Part shown: positions 1 to 11,167 of the stretch, in pieces
Layout: each line of letters opens with the position of its first letter
Numbering within the stretch: the first letter of the stretch is position 1
Source of the DNA: Bathynomus jamesi
Lineage: Eukaryota > Arthropoda > Malacostraca > Isopoda > Cirolanidae
Assembly (NCBI GenBank): GCA_023014485.1
Contig: JAJOZX010002577.1
Coordinates: 258,501 to 322,500, forward strand
DNA length: 64,000 nucleotides
Reading direction: 5' to 3'
Program-made: the position numbers and the translations under genes
Notes under the pieces: model-generated
What the model was told of the DNA's origin: nothing
Seen by the model: the letters and a program-made list of their open reading frames with translations, nothing else
Databases searched by the model: none

Positions 1-184
1 GCTCGATATTTCCCTCGTGTCCAGGGATCTTCTCCATATACAGTATAGAGGTGTAGCTCTTTTATTTTTACGGTTTATAATCATCAAGGCATTTCATTCG
101 TCCTATAACTCGCGCTATATCTTCCGCATGGGGTAAAATCAAAATCAGTTGTATACCCTCGTAATTTCTCTTCGAAGAAGGTAT

Positions 185-457
185 TTATATAAAGTACCGC
201 TCGTCTCTTTTCTGTGGCACTGAAAACTGGTTCATTTTAGTTTTCAGTATTTCGGATGTTTCTTTTAAATCGTCGGTTAGTTCATTATTTTCCTTTATAG
301 CTCGATAGTGGAGCGAGTTTCTTGTTTTCCTTTTCGCTAAATTATTATAGAAGTATTTTAGGTTTTCTTTATTACTTCTCAGTCCCGTAGCCAGGACTTC
401 CCAATCGGGGGTCGAAATTGTAGAACGACGGACCTTTTGGTGCAACGACCTAGTCAC
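185..457 (-). pseudogene. Non-LTR retrotransposon linker fragment (between endonuclease and RT)
   Basis: A 90-residue reading frame resembles the linker that joins the endonuclease to the reverse transcriptase in CR1/Jockey-type LINEs. It has the usual order: a basic stretch, then an FYNNLAKRK block like the FF.Y...R block of such linkers, then a LTDDLKETSEILK block followed by a residue run ending near the start of the RT. The catalytic domains themselves are not seen next to it, so it is a detached fragment. The family assignment rests on motif similarity alone and is moderate. Confidence 0.45.
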
Positions 458-648
458 TGCAGAGGGGGTTTAGAGTAGTTTGTAAAGTTAAAAAAAAATG
501 CAAAAAAAAATACAAGTGTTTATTTATTAAATGATGTTATAGATTATAATATCACATCATAAGTTATAACTATGGTTACAAGAGGGTTCATCCATTTTTT
601 CCCTACATTTTATATTATGTATTCAAAATAACGCGTATAGCAAATGTC

Positions 649-915
649 AACTTTTGTTCCAAAAGGCGCTAAATCCTCCATGAATCATAAACAAAAGAAA
701 TTATTAAAAATCCGTATTGTAAACCAGGGTTATTTTTTGTAATTTCTACAATCTCTGAGATGATGTTTCAAATGTGTGAAGAAAAATGTAGGTAGAAAAG
801 AAGCACGACAATATTGAGAATTTGCAACTATGATTTACAACTATGATTCAACTATGATTCTGCTGAGTTTCTCAGCAGTCTACTTTGTGGATTTAGCGTC
901 TTTTGGAACAAAGTT
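649..915. mobile_element. Short inverted-repeat element (MITE-like)
   Basis: A 28-base left end (key word ttgttccaaaaggcgctaaa) recurs as its reverse complement at 889-915, with one or two mismatches. The interior is AT-rich, has no reading frame and holds a small ctgagtttctcag hairpin. Terminal inverted repeats around a non-coding core fit a non-autonomous DNA transposon. I could not identify a clear target duplication, so the superfamily is open. Confidence 0.5.
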
Positions 916-922
916 TTTCATG

Positions 923-1051
923 TAGGGTAAAGTTGCCAATGGTCGCGCATCGCTCCTAATGTCGCGCATTTGACATAAACCCCCCCTCCAGAAAATACTG
1001 TTACAGTGAAGGAATTAAAATTCATGTCAAACCATTGGCAACTTTACCCTA
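923..1051. mobile_element. 129-bp inverted-repeat element
   Basis: Perfect 21-base inverted repeats at 923-943 and 1031-1051 (agggtaaagttgccaatgg and its complement) bracket a core containing two gtcgcgcat words. It lies directly beside the 649-915 element, so the two may be nested or may form one composite element. Confidence 0.5.
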
Positions 1052-1059
1052 TACTTTGT

Positions 1060-1460
1060 AACCTTGTAGTAGTTACGCGCTCCGATCTCTCACCTCGCGA
1101 AGGTCAGGCTCGAGGCCCCACGTGTAGAATTAACTCGTTGAAGGAGAGAGTTGCTTTCTCGAGCTCTTTATCTAACGTAGCCACGTACACCCAACTCATC
1201 CGAAATTCTCCTGAGCCGGGTGTCTAGTCTTCATTTAAATACTTTCGCATCGACAATGTGCGTGTTTCGAATTTCTTTGGGTAACTGTTTAAATAGTGTC
1301 GACCCTCCGTCGACAAACCTATTTTCCTCCAGAGTTTAGGATGTCTCTCGTATAGACTTTAGTTTGGGAACATCAGCTACATGTTCTTCCTTTCCTATTT
1401 TTCAGTGTTGTTTCGATGGTTGTACGATTCCATTTGAGGTTGGGAACTAGTTTCTCAATT
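1060..1460 (-). mobile_element. CR1-A LINE, 3' end fragment
   Basis: Read on the minus strand, this is a diverged copy of the 3' end of the LINE also present at 10023-10430 and 45425-45730. Shared landmarks are the gaaggtcaggctcgaggcc block and the segment encoding the carboxy-terminal domain after the RT. The copy stops at a palindrome and resumes in the same orientation at 2103, so 1461-2102 looks like inserted or rearranged sequence. Confidence 0.6.
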
Positions 1461-1746
1461 ATATCATAATTGAGAAACTAATTCCCAATCTAGTTTTCTA
1501 CTTGTTTCTCAATTATAATTGAGAAACTAGTTCCCAACCTCAAATGGAATCGTACAACCATCGAAACCGCTGAAAAATAGGAAAGGAAGAACATGTAGCT
1601 AATGTTCCCAAACTAAAGTCTATACGTGAGACATCCTAAACTCCGGAGGAAAATAGGTTTGTCGACGGAGGGTCGACACTATTTAAACAGTTACCCAAAG
1701 AAATTCGAAACACGCACACTGTCGATGCGAAAGTATTTAAATGAAG
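1229..1746. repeat. Large inverted repeat, about 230-bp arms
   Basis: The left arm (about 1229-1459) is repeated as its reverse complement at about 1513-1746 with a few mismatches. The centre is a nested palindrome built on tctcaattat / ataattgaga words. The left arm is CR1-A 3' sequence, so the right arm is an inverted duplicate of part of that LINE. Confidence 0.75.
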
Positions 1747-2120
1747 AGGTACACCATAACTTACTGTAGTCCATATTACAAATATTAATAATACAATGAC
1801 AGTTCACGTGCTAAGGATAGAAATATGTACGACTGATTAGAAATAGTACAATAATGTCAAAGTTAAGTGGAGCTATAGACGGACGTTTTCGTACTATGAA
1901 TTCCATAGCTTAGAAGACAAACGGCAGGACTCGTGGATAGCTCGGATAATCGGGTTGGTTGATTTTGTAATTCTTTGCATTAGACTGTATTGAGCACGTT
2001 TTGTTACCTCCGGGAAGCTCGGGACATTGCGGGTAGCAAACATTCGCGAAGCTGAGCATTTCGGAGGTAATTTATGTAGAAAAAAATATTTATTTTCCAC
2101 GCGTAAGTTATGGTGTACCT
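1747..2120. repeat. Inverted-repeat-flanked spacer with an unrecognised ORF
   Basis: ggtacaccataacttac at 1747 is matched by its complement at 2103-2120, where CR1-A sequence resumes. Between them is a 68-residue minus-strand frame (1894-2100) that I do not recognise. Its end (SSKLWNS) resembles the LWNSLP motif near the carboxy end of many LINE reverse transcriptases. This is weak evidence for a degraded LINE tail. Confidence 0.35.
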
Positions 2121-2483
2121 TTTTCTTTTCTTATTTTCAACGATTATACATATAATTTTTATAATCCTTCCACTAATTTTACAGCCAATGATTTTTAGCT
2201 GCGAAATTTCTATGAATTTCTTTTAACTGACTAATTTTCTCTTTTATACACGGGTACACTAACTCGGTATTCCAGTTTTGGTATGATGGCTGTTTTGAGC
2301 GAGGGAATCATTACATTCTTGTTTCTTTTTTCAAAAGTCCTCACTTTCTGCGCAGTCGTTCATTTCGCCTTATTTATAACTATCCTATCTTATTTGGCGT
2401 CTCAATTTTCGCATCATCGGTCATTATAACTCAAAATTTATTTTTCTTTAGAGTTTCTCTGAATTTCGTGTCCATTTGGAGCA

Positions 2484-2515
<32 letters not shown>

Positions 2516-2872
2516 CTAGTAGTAGTGTCTTGATTTTAGTTCCTCAATTTTTTTCCGTATCTTAAGAACTGAAAAATTTCGGTGTTAAAATTCGTCTTGT
2601 TTTGTGACCAATTCTATATTCTGTTTGTGTCCTTTTGTAAAGATTCTCGCGTATCATTTGCAGTTTCTAATTTTTCTACTAATTTCTGTACCATCAACCA
2701 AAGGCGTTACTGTACTATTAGTGAATACTTCATTATCTAAATCAGTTAGCATGATTAAGAATAACGGTGGGGGCTAATACTGTTCCTCGTGATACTGAAC
2801 AATATATACGGTTTGAAATAGGATTTGCGGAGAATTTATTTGATCTGTATTTTGTTGTTTTAATTGTAATAA
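2103..2872 (-). pseudogene. CR1-A reverse transcriptase fragment
   Basis: Translating the minus strand in shifting frames gives the RT core word SRGTVLAPTVILNHAN (family form GVPQGTVLAPLLFIIML), then downstream pieces matching the copy at 10436-11095. Several stops and indels, and a (tag)n expansion at 2484-2526, break the frame. The upstream (5') side ends near 2860, and a mariner-like element sits at 2875. It cannot make protein. Confidence 0.65.
2484..2526. repeat. (TAG)n microsatellite
   Basis: About 43 bases of agt repeats with one interruption, inside the CR1-A fragment. Confidence 0.9.
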
Positions 2873-2874
2873 TA

Positions 2875-4233
2875 CAGGGTGGGGCACGGGAATCAAGTGT
2901 TTTTTGAATAGCTAGTAATCGGCCATTAGGAATGGGAGGGGCGTGCGGTAGGTAGCATTCCATTCCTGGGTTCATAGCATTTAACTTTAACTAACACTCA
3001 CCTTTATCTTTCAGGTGCCATCATGGAGCAGTGGACGTTAGAACACCGCATGTTCGCGTATGATCATTTTGTTAGGAGTGGCGAGTCAGTGACAGCAGTT
3101 CAGCGTGCGTTTCGCCGCATATTCAACATTCATCGAAATGACTCTGTTCCCGCTCGTGACACAATCTTACGTTGGGTTAACAATCTTCGAACAGGAGGCT
3201 CAATAATGAAAACAAAACCGAAGGGGCCGCAACGCACTGTGCGTACTCCAGAGAACGTTGAAAGGGTCAGACAAGCGATGTTGCAAAGCCCAGGCCGCTC
3301 TGCTCGGAGACATTCAGCTGCACTCGGAATCAGCAATCGTACTGTTAGACGGATTTTGCATGAAGAATTACATTTTCACCCATACATTAGCGATGGTGCA
3401 GGAATTGAATGTAAACGATTGCCCCCAACGACTGAATTTTGCACAGGAAATGCTTGCACTTTATGAGCAGAATGAAAACATGATGGTGGTAATGAGTGAT
3501 GAAGCCCATTTCCACCTTAATGGGGCCGTCAACAATCAAAACTGTCGGTATTGGGCTGCTGAAAATCCGCGACAACTCCATGAAAAACCGCTGCATAGCC
3601 CTAAGGTTACAGTTTGGTGCGCGGTGGGAAAGTTTGGCGTCATCGGTCCCTATTTCTTCGAACAAAATGGGGTTACCGTTACCATAACATCTGGGCGTTA
3701 CATTGAGATGGTGAACACCTTTTTCATCCCTGAGTTACGAAGAAGGCGTATTGCTCGTCGACATTTGGGTTTCAGCAAGATGGGGCCACGCCACACACCC
3801 CAGCCAGCGTCAATGGCTGTTCTTCGCCCCCTGTTTCCCAACCATCTCATTTCGAGATTTGGTGACATTGCATGGCCCCCTCGGTCCCCTGACTTGTCCA
3901 CATGTGACTTCTTTCTATGGGGGTACCTCAAGTCACGTGTCTACGAGGACAAGCCCCGTACATTAGATGCATTGAAGGAAGCGATCCGTCAACAAATCAT
4001 CCAAATCAACAGAGACCTGCTGGGAAGAGTGGAGGCCAATTTTCGTAAACGCCTTCAACAATGCGTCGACGGCCAAGGACATCATATGCCAGATATAATT
4101 TTCGGTACATGATTATTATGACATGAAATGCTATGTTCTTACGAATGTTGTTCTACCAATATATTTTCTTTACAAAAATAAATATCATTTTCCTGATTAT
4201 TCCAAAAACACTTGGTTCCCGTGCCCCACCCTA
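2875..4233 (+). mobile_element. Near full-length IS630-Tc1-mariner element
   Basis: The terminal inverted repeats begin cagggtggggcacgggaat and end in the matching complement, about 30 bases each with few mismatches. TA dinucleotides flank both ends (2873-2874 and 4234-4235), which is the target duplication expected for this superfamily. At 1359 bp it has a normal length and contains one transposase gene, now broken. Cut-and-paste transposition is known for the family; this copy is presumably immobile. Confidence 0.9.
3023..4112 (+). pseudogene. Mariner-like (DUF4817 + DDE) transposase, frameshifted
   Basis: The amino half (from ATG at 3023) is a helix-turn-helix region of the DUF4817 type, with words such as YDHFVRSGESVTAVQRAFRR and a second HTH around SARRHSAALGISNRTVRRIL. 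The frame shifts near 3385, then continues with the first catalytic motif (MSDEAHFHLNG) and the conserved WCAVGKFGVIGPYFFE block. The second catalytic motif (FQQDGATPHTP, codon for Asp at 3779) is in a different frame from its surroundings. The third (PPRSPDLSTCDFFLWGYLKS, Asp at 3891) is back in the main frame. The second and third Asp codons are about 37 codons apart. All three acidic residues survive, but at least two or three indels disable the gene. Confidence 0.9.
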
Positions 4234-4235
4234 TA

Positions 4236-5171
4236 TAACAGTCATTTATTTTAACTTTTTTATTGCTATTCCAACGACATTAATGCAGTCGTCCGCTATT
4301 CTAACAGTATATAATAATATTCGCCCAAACAGTAATTATTACGAGCTAAAATTGTACAGTAACGGTAATATTCTAATTTTAAACTGTTAATTGAAAAATT
4401 TAAACTGTAAATTATCAAATCGCGGATCACTTACTTTAACAATAAAAATGTCACTTAAAGAATGACTGTAACCAATATCGTGTATATTGATTGATTCACC
4501 AGATTATTACTGTTGATATGAAAAGTAAGACTGTAAATATTACCGTCCTAAAATATGTATTGAGAAAGCGTAATAAACGATACTGCGTATAATAATAATA
4601 ATTTGCTTGAAATTGCTAGAAGTAGCGAGTATCTGTACTCTTGAGGTGAATCTTACGCGCAGATATACTTTATGAAGTTTCTTCCAAACTCCGTATTCAG
4701 TATTTAACATTTATAATTAAATATTTAATTTAAGTAATTTAAAAACTAAATTTTAAAAATTATAATTAAATCTGAATATTTGAAAATAAGTTTAAGAGTT
4801 GAAATTTTATTCGCGACTGATCAGACTCACTCGAGACTCGTGCATCCCATCCCGTTTTCTTTGTACGAATCTGTTCGCTCATTCATCTAATTTTAAAACC
4901 TTGAGAAATACAGTTTGGGAACCCGTGTCTTAAATTGATTTGGGGGCCGCCAAACTTTTTTAAACAAGAAAAAGTCCCCGCGATAATCTTACGTTCACTC
5001 TACCCAAATTTTACCGTTATTATTTTTTAGTTTACAGTGAGTGAATAACTGTTAAAATATGTTGGAACAGTGTCATTCGAAAAAACATATTTCTGTTAAA
5101 TTTACGATGCCTGTCGTTATACCGGAAAGAAATTAACTGGTTAAAACGATTGTACTTATTGAATTACCATT
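4236..5171. other. AT-rich intergenic sequence, no gene seen
   Basis: It has no supported reading frame and no inverted-repeat element that I could recognise. It holds AT-rich runs such as aattaaatatttaatttaag around 4710-4780. Confidence 0.6.
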
Positions 5172-5356
5172 TATTATTGTTGTTGTTAACTGTACAACTC
5201 GTGTCTCCGTACTAACAACCAGGAAGGTTCTACGACAGAGCTTACGGCTTACTGTAGTGTGGAATCCAAACCATGGTCACCCATCTAACTGCTAACCAGA
5301 TCCAACGTTGCTCAACGTCACTGATCTTACGAAAAGCTGTGGAACGACGTGGCCCT
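5172..5356 (-). repeat. 5S-rRNA-derived SINE
   Basis: The minus strand reads like a diverged 5S rRNA 3' half: gatcagtgacgttgagcaac, a gtctggttagnagtt-type segment and gatgggtgacc, which is the internal box C region of 5S genes. This is followed by a non-5S body ending in an aac/aat-rich tail. 5S-derived SINEs (SINE3 type) use this internal RNA polymerase III promoter. Related copies lie at 22686, 30385, 51013 and 60288. Confidence 0.7.
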
Positions 5357-5434
5357 CGAATTAACATTTAAAAATTTTATTTTATAGTTTCTTTTAAGTA
5401 TAGACTCCATTTAATTAAGAAATTTTAATTTTAT

Positions 5435-5490
5435 TGGGGTTGTTTAACCTCCTTCGCAATAGCTGAGGTCGTATGGTGGAGGTAACGTCT
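5435..5490 (-). repeat. 5S-SINE tail fragment
   Basis: The complement contains gcgaaggaggttaaacaa, which matches the tail of the SINE copy at 60288-60480. No 5S-like head is attached, so it is a truncated piece. Confidence 0.5.
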
Positions 5491-6966
<1,476 letters not shown>

Positions 6967-7532
6967 ATTAGAAGCTAATGTTTAAATGGCCATTCAGTCA
7001 TAATAAGAAATAAATGATTGGCAAAGGCTTGTTTGCTGATAACCCAAAGCAACGAACACTCTATGCCATTCCTTTCTTTTTAGCTTTTACCCCTATTTCA
7101 CTCAGCATACGGAAATGATATAGAACCCATCAAGGGACTACATGGCGCAGTACGTAGCCTGCATTGACCCAAAAGGCGTGAGGGGAGGATGTCATGCTCT
7201 TAAGGATTGCGTATATAGACTAATATGACATAAAATGGTTTAGCGAACGTCTGTCGCTCTCACAGAGAAGACCTTGCGATGTCGCTATTTGATTTTCATT
7301 TTTAAAATACCGATTAAAATCTAGCAAAGAAATTCTGACAAACACTTCGTGATATATACACCCAAATGCGTAAGTCCTGTACGCCGTACGCCTATATTAG
7401 ACAATGAAAAACAGAGACGCAGCAATTTCAAAGATTTAAGTTCACTAAAATGTACCGGAATAAAATTCCATGAGCATAATGATCTGTTATATACATTTAG
7501 GTCATTTAATTTAAACAAAGCGCCTTTTTGGA

Positions 7533-7534
<2 letters not shown>
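6967..7534. other. Intergenic sequence with an unassigned ORF
   Basis: A plus-strand frame from 7349 runs into the adjoining (TA)n tract. Its unique part (about 50 residues) is not a family I recognise. Its position next to a (TA)n tract and a Penelope-type palindrome suggests TE sequence, but that is inference. Confidence 0.4.
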
Positions 7535-7564
<30 letters not shown>

Positions 7565-7613
7565 ATATATATATAATATATATATATATAGTATATATAT
7601 ATATATATATATA
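7535..7613. repeat. (TA)n microsatellite
   Basis: Three ta runs separated by single-base interruptions. It abuts the palindrome that follows. Confidence 0.95.
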
Positions 7614-7619
7614 TGATAA

Positions 7620-7750
7620 TAAAACCAAAAGGAAAACACAAAATGGTGCTCAAGCGCTTTCGTCTAATGACATCCTCAGGAACACTGAGGATGTCATTAG
7701 ACGAAAGCGCTTGAGCACCATTTTGTGTTTCCTTTCCTTCGTGGTTTTAT
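7620..7750. repeat. Palindromic Penelope-type terminal sequence
   Basis: Arms of about 58 bases (words aaatggtgctcaagcgcttt and complement) meet around a 4-base centre, aaca. The unit abuts (TA)n on its left. Head-to-head palindromes of terminal repeats containing ribozyme-like cores are a known configuration of Penelope-like retroelements (PLEs); no PLE coding sequence is attached here. Confidence 0.7.
7646..7685 (-). ncRNA. Hammerhead ribozyme-like motif
   Basis: The minus strand reads GUGUUC, CUGAGGA, a U, GUC-AUUA-GAC, GAAA, GCGCUU, GAGCAC. CUGAGGA and GAAA are the two conserved hammerhead core boxes, with stem II between them. AGCGCU is self-complementary and could form stem III in a dimer. 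GUGUUC pairs with GAGCAC as a 6-bp stem I (one G-U). One unpaired base precedes stem II, which is atypical of the strict consensus, so catalytic activity is uncertain. Confidence 0.55.
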
Positions 7751-7800
7751 TCATCATAAATATTTTTCACGTGTTACTTTCGTGAAATAATTTTCATATA

Positions 7801-8195
7801 CAGGGTGTCCCGTAAGTGGACCCATAGGGAAAAATAATAAATTACAAAATAGTCCAAAAATTTATTACATAATCTTTCAAAGTGTCCGCCGTTGTGTCGC
7901 ACACATAGTTGAAGACGTAATCTCCACTGCGACAGCACTTTCTGAATCACAGTCGCAGAAATTTCTTGACACGCCTCCACAATGCGTGCTTTAAGGTGGA
8001 AAATGTTCTGAAGTTTGACCTCGTACACTTTGGCTTTCAAGTGGTCCCACAAATAAAACTCCAGCGGAGTAAGATCATAATAAAAAAATAATAAAAATAA
8101 TAATAAAAATAATAAAAAAATATATTATAAATAAATTTTTGGACTATTTTGTAATTTTTATTTTTTTCCCTATGGGTCCAGACTTACGGGACACC

Positions 8196-8198
<3 letters not shown>
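7801..8198 (-). mobile_element. Mariner-like deletion derivative
   Basis: Long inverted ends of about 60 bases start cagggtgtcccgtaagtgga, with the complement ending at 8198, and TA flanks both sides. The interior keeps only the 3' part of a transposase gene (about 7800-8052, minus strand): WDHLKAKVYE, a helical stretch, then the CVRHNGGHFE ending typical of this transposase group. The middle has been lost and replaced by (ATAA)-rich sequence. It is non-autonomous. Confidence 0.85.

Positions 8199-8246
<48 letters not shown>
8199..8246. repeat. (TA)n microsatellite
   Basis: Pure ta repeat directly after the mariner end, running into a SINE. Confidence 0.95.
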
Positions 8247-8249
<3 letters not shown>

Positions 8250-8393
8250 CTTTGGTAACCTTTGGTTTGCTTCCGCCCGAATTGATCATTCTGACGAAGG
8301 TCAAGCTTTTCACTCCACCTTAGACCTACAGTTTAACGTGGAATCCGAACCACGCCCCACCAGCAGCCCAGCGTTTTACCCACTAACCTACCC
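8247..8393 (-). repeat. Dimeric tRNA SINE, second unit and tail only
   Basis: The complement contains the second tRNA-like unit with its box B word ggttcggattccacg, the body word gaccttcgtcagaatga and the tail aaccaaaggttaccaaaggt. The first tRNA-like unit is absent (5' truncation). It is flanked by (TA)n on both sides. Confidence 0.75.
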
Positions 8394-8408
8394 ATATATA
8401 TATATATA

Positions 8409-8578
8409 TATATATGTGTGTGGAAATGAACTCAGAATGGTTCCCTGAGGTTTTTTTATGATACACACAGACCGTGCATGGAACAAGGAACTCTTCTAGG
8501 AAAATTAAATCCAAATTATTCGGACTGTAGTGGATTTAATTTTCCTAGAAGAGTTCCTTGTTCCATCACGGTCTGTGT

Positions 8579-8583
<5 letters not shown>
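8409..8583. repeat. Palindromic repeat next to (TA)n
   Basis: Arms at 8461-8512 and 8530-8580 (acagaccgtgcatggaacaa and complement) surround an 18-base centre. The left shoulder (8409-8460, with gaactcagaatggttccctg) recurs in inverted orientation near 11427-11485. It is probably the same terminal-repeat family as 11191-11485. No hammerhead core is seen. Confidence 0.65.

Positions 8584-8650
<67 letters not shown>
8584..8650. repeat. (TA)n microsatellite
   Basis: About 67 bases of pure ta repeat. Confidence 0.97.
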
Positions 8651-8655
<5 letters not shown>

Positions 8656-9469
8656 AATGAGAAATTAAAAATAAGCTGACTTAATGCTGATAAATATGCG
8701 GTGTGTACAATTTCAATGGCATTTATTGTAGTATAAAATTTTAAAATTATTTTAAAATCGCAAACTAAGATAAAATATTTGAGAGAGAGAGAGAGAGAGA
8801 GAGGATACCACCAAATTTATGGGCGGGTAAAATTCATTGACATTAAACTACCTAACCTGACCCATAGGAGTGTGTCAATGAGTTTGACTTGTCTATAATG
8901 TGGGGCTAATTTGCCTAGTGGGGAGCAACAGGGGTGGGGGGGGGGAAAAGTAATTTTTCTACGGGGTATAATTTTCATTTAACAGTTATAGCCGTAATAA
9001 GTACTCCTTTGCTCGTCTCATAATGATGTTGACTAGACGAGAAAGTGTGGTGGGTCGCCTCACGTATTTATTTTTAAAGAAAATATCCCATCCACCTCGA
9101 GACAGTGGAAGAGGGAGTGAGAGTCGTTGCTCGTCCGTGAACTATGTCAAGTTGAAAGGAACTCCGCTCACTGGTCACGCAGACGGCGAGATAAATTTTT
9201 ACGAATACCCAAAAAGTAAACATAGAGTAGAAGACTCAAGGCTTAACTTTAATGCCCTCGCGAACGGTTAGTTCATTTATACCCATTTTTCTTTCAAAAT
9301 GGTTGCCTGATATTGGAGACTGTAAAAAAGTAATTTTTAAACTAATACGTTTACTACTTTTAAAGATAGCACTCTATTAAAGATTTGTACCAGATTGCAT
9401 TTTACATTTTACGTAAATATAATAATTGTAGAGAAAAGGGTATTGTTAGGGAACCGGCATTTAGGATAA
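8651..9469. other. Intergenic sequence, no gene seen
   Basis: It holds a (GA)12 run at 8781-8804 and a G-rich run near 8932-8946. The 82-codon plus-strand frame at 9023-9271 has no recognisable motif and I do not support it as a gene. Confidence 0.6.
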
Positions 9470-9600
9470 AAAGGATGATCATGGCCCAAGTCAACATTAT
9501 GAAGATTTAATATCAGACGTTTCGGAAGTCAAACTCCCATCATCAGTGGTATGTTTAATTTGTACGCGGAACTATAGTTATTTAACTTCGGCTTTTGTCT
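9470..9600 (-). mobile_element. Penelope-type terminal fragment with hammerhead-like core
   Basis: The minus strand carries the same sequence as 11500-11633 on the plus strand: a gccgaagttaaat entry, the ribozyme-like core, then cttcataatgttgac and a catcctttttatcc end. The two copies lie in opposite orientation about 2 kb apart. No open reading frame is attached. Confidence 0.6.
9508..9552 (-). ncRNA. Hammerhead ribozyme-like motif
   Basis: The minus strand has CUGAUGA, then a U, a 6-bp stem II (GGGAGU with ACUUCC) and GAAACGUC, followed by UGAUAU. This last word can pair with the upstream AUACCA as stem I with one mismatch. ACGU is self-complementary, as in the short-stem-III hammerheads reported from Penelope-like elements. 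The expected cleavage site would follow GUC. Activity is not established. Confidence 0.6.
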
Positions 9601-9625
9601 ATATACTGTATAAGAAAGACGCCAT

Positions 9626-9705
9626 AATTCTCAGGTCTGTTTCATTTTATAAAGTGGTTAAAAACTGGTGGCTTTAACCACTTTGCAAAATTAAACAGAC
9701 CTGAG

Positions 9706-9709
<4 letters not shown>
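9626..9709. repeat. Short palindrome
   Basis: Arms of 37 bases (9626-9662 and 9673-9709; word aattctcaggtctgttt) with few mismatches and a 10-base loop, followed immediately by (TA)n. Confidence 0.8.

Positions 9710-9741
<32 letters not shown>
9710..9741. repeat. (TA)n microsatellite
   Basis: Pure ta run between a palindrome and a SINE. Confidence 0.95.
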
Positions 9742-9743
<2 letters not shown>

Positions 9744-10022
9744 CACACCTTTGGTTAGCTCCCGCCCGAATTGTTCATTCTGACGAAGGTCAAGCTTTTC
9801 AGTCCACCTTAGACCTGCATTTTAACGTGGAATCCGAACCACGCCCCACCAGCAGCCCAGCGTCTTAACACTACGCCACCCAGGGTACCCATTTATCTAC
9901 CAACCACTTTTTTATTATGTGAAAGGATGAACAGCTGAGTTTTGCTGTGCCCCGGCTGCCGTCACCGGGTCTCGAACCCGGGGCCGATGGATTCGCAGTC
10001 AGCGACGCTAACCACTACACTA
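9744..10022 (-). repeat. Dimeric tRNA SINE, full copy
   Basis: The minus strand starts with one tRNA-like unit (A box near gtagtggttagcgtcg, B box ggttcgagacccgg). After a linker with ctgttcatcctttcaca comes a second tRNA-like unit (A box near gtggcgtagtg, B box ggttcggattccacg). It ends with the body and the accaaaggtgt tail. Two polymerase III promoter-like units in one SINE is a dimeric structure. The copy at 28520 has the same order. Confidence 0.8.
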
Positions 10023-11095
10023 TATATACACCATTTAGGTTCCCTGTGTTGGTCTCTCTTCACACAAAGGTCAAGCTGGTGGCCCCGCCTCTAGGCCTGG
10101 CTTGGTGGAGGAGCGAGTTATTCTCTTGCGCTCTCCACCGCACATAGCCAGGTATACTCGGCTCATCTGGTACCGTCCTGAGCCAGGCATCTAGGTCTTC
10201 TCTTGAAGACTTCAACTTTGACCCCTGTAACGTTCCTGAGGTCCTTTGGAAGCTGGTTACAAAGTTTTGGCCCCCTGACAACCAAGCTATTTTCCTTCAG
10301 TATTGAGAGGTCCCCTTGTCGGGCCTTTATTTGGAACACTACACAGTACACATTCTACCGTTACTATTTTCCAGCGTGTTGTTTGGATGGTAATTGGATT
10401 TAGTTTAGGTTTGATACCAGTTTTTTGATCATTTTCCATATGTAGATTATGGTGTACCTCTCTTCTTTCCAGGGAGTACAGACTTAGTTCACGTAGTCTT
10501 TTCCCAGTAGTTGAGTTCTTTGCAGTCATCAATCTTGGCTGTGAAATGTCTCTGCGTTTCTTCTAGTTTATTAATTTCTTCCTTTTTATATGGGAACGTC
10601 AAAACTGAGCAGTATTCAAATTTTGGTATAATCAGTGTTCTCAGCAGGGGAATCATGACTGTCCTGTCCCTTCTTTTGAACGTTCTTAGTACCTGTTCCG
10701 CGACTCTTTTTGCTTTGTTTATCGCTATCTGACTTTGTGTCTCGAATTTGGCATCATCGGTCATTATTACCCCCAAGTCGACCCCTTTCGTGCTTCTCTG
10801 AATTTCCTGTCTATCTGGAGCATAATATGCAGTCTAAGTTCCTCATTTCTACCATATCTCAAGAGCTGAAATTTCTCGGTGTTAAATGCCATGTTGTCTT
10901 CTGACCATTTGTATATTTTGTTCGTGTCCCTCTGCAAGGCCTCCACCTCATTTGCATCACTGATTTTTCTGCTGATCTTTGTATCGTCCGGAAAGGATGT
11001 TACTATACTGTTGCTGTTTACTCCACTGTCTGTCTGTTAGCATGATAATGAACAGGAGTGGGGCCAGTACTGTACCTTGTGATACTGTGCTGCGT
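10023..11095 (-). pseudogene. CR1-A reverse transcriptase, 3' half
   Basis: The best copy of this LINE family in the window, on the minus strand. In order it shows GTVLAPLLFIIMLTD (RT core), the polymerase motif as FPDDTKI rather than the usual FADD, a NTEKFQLLRYG block, and GVIMTDDAKFETQSQIAINKA. It ends with the carboxy region (LIIPKFEYCSVL, ELSLYSLERR, WLRTVPDEPSIPGYVR). Frames change several times, so it is dead. It is 5' truncated at a (TA)n tract on the high-coordinate side, and its 3' end also lies against TA-rich sequence. Confidence 0.85.
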
Positions 11096-11097
11096 AT

Positions 11098-11124
11098 ATG
11101 TATATATATATATATATATTATAT

Positions 11125-11167
<43 letters not shown>

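Noticed and set aside
7321..7653. 110-codon minus-strand frame rich in Ile and Tyr
   Set aside because: Most of it is translation of the (TA)n tract. The same applies to the frames over 10979-11270, 11597-11824, 28303-28635, 49096-49332 and 50006-50227.
7681..7722. Functional hammerhead on the plus-strand arm of the 7620 palindrome
   Set aside because: The core boxes are present, but the upstream aggaaca cannot pair with gagcac, so stem I does not form on this strand.
9990..10020. tRNA gene
   Set aside because: The A and B boxes belong to a repeated dimeric SINE with shared linker, body and tail. No intact cloverleaf with an anticodon arm can be supported. The same holds for the family B and C SINE heads.
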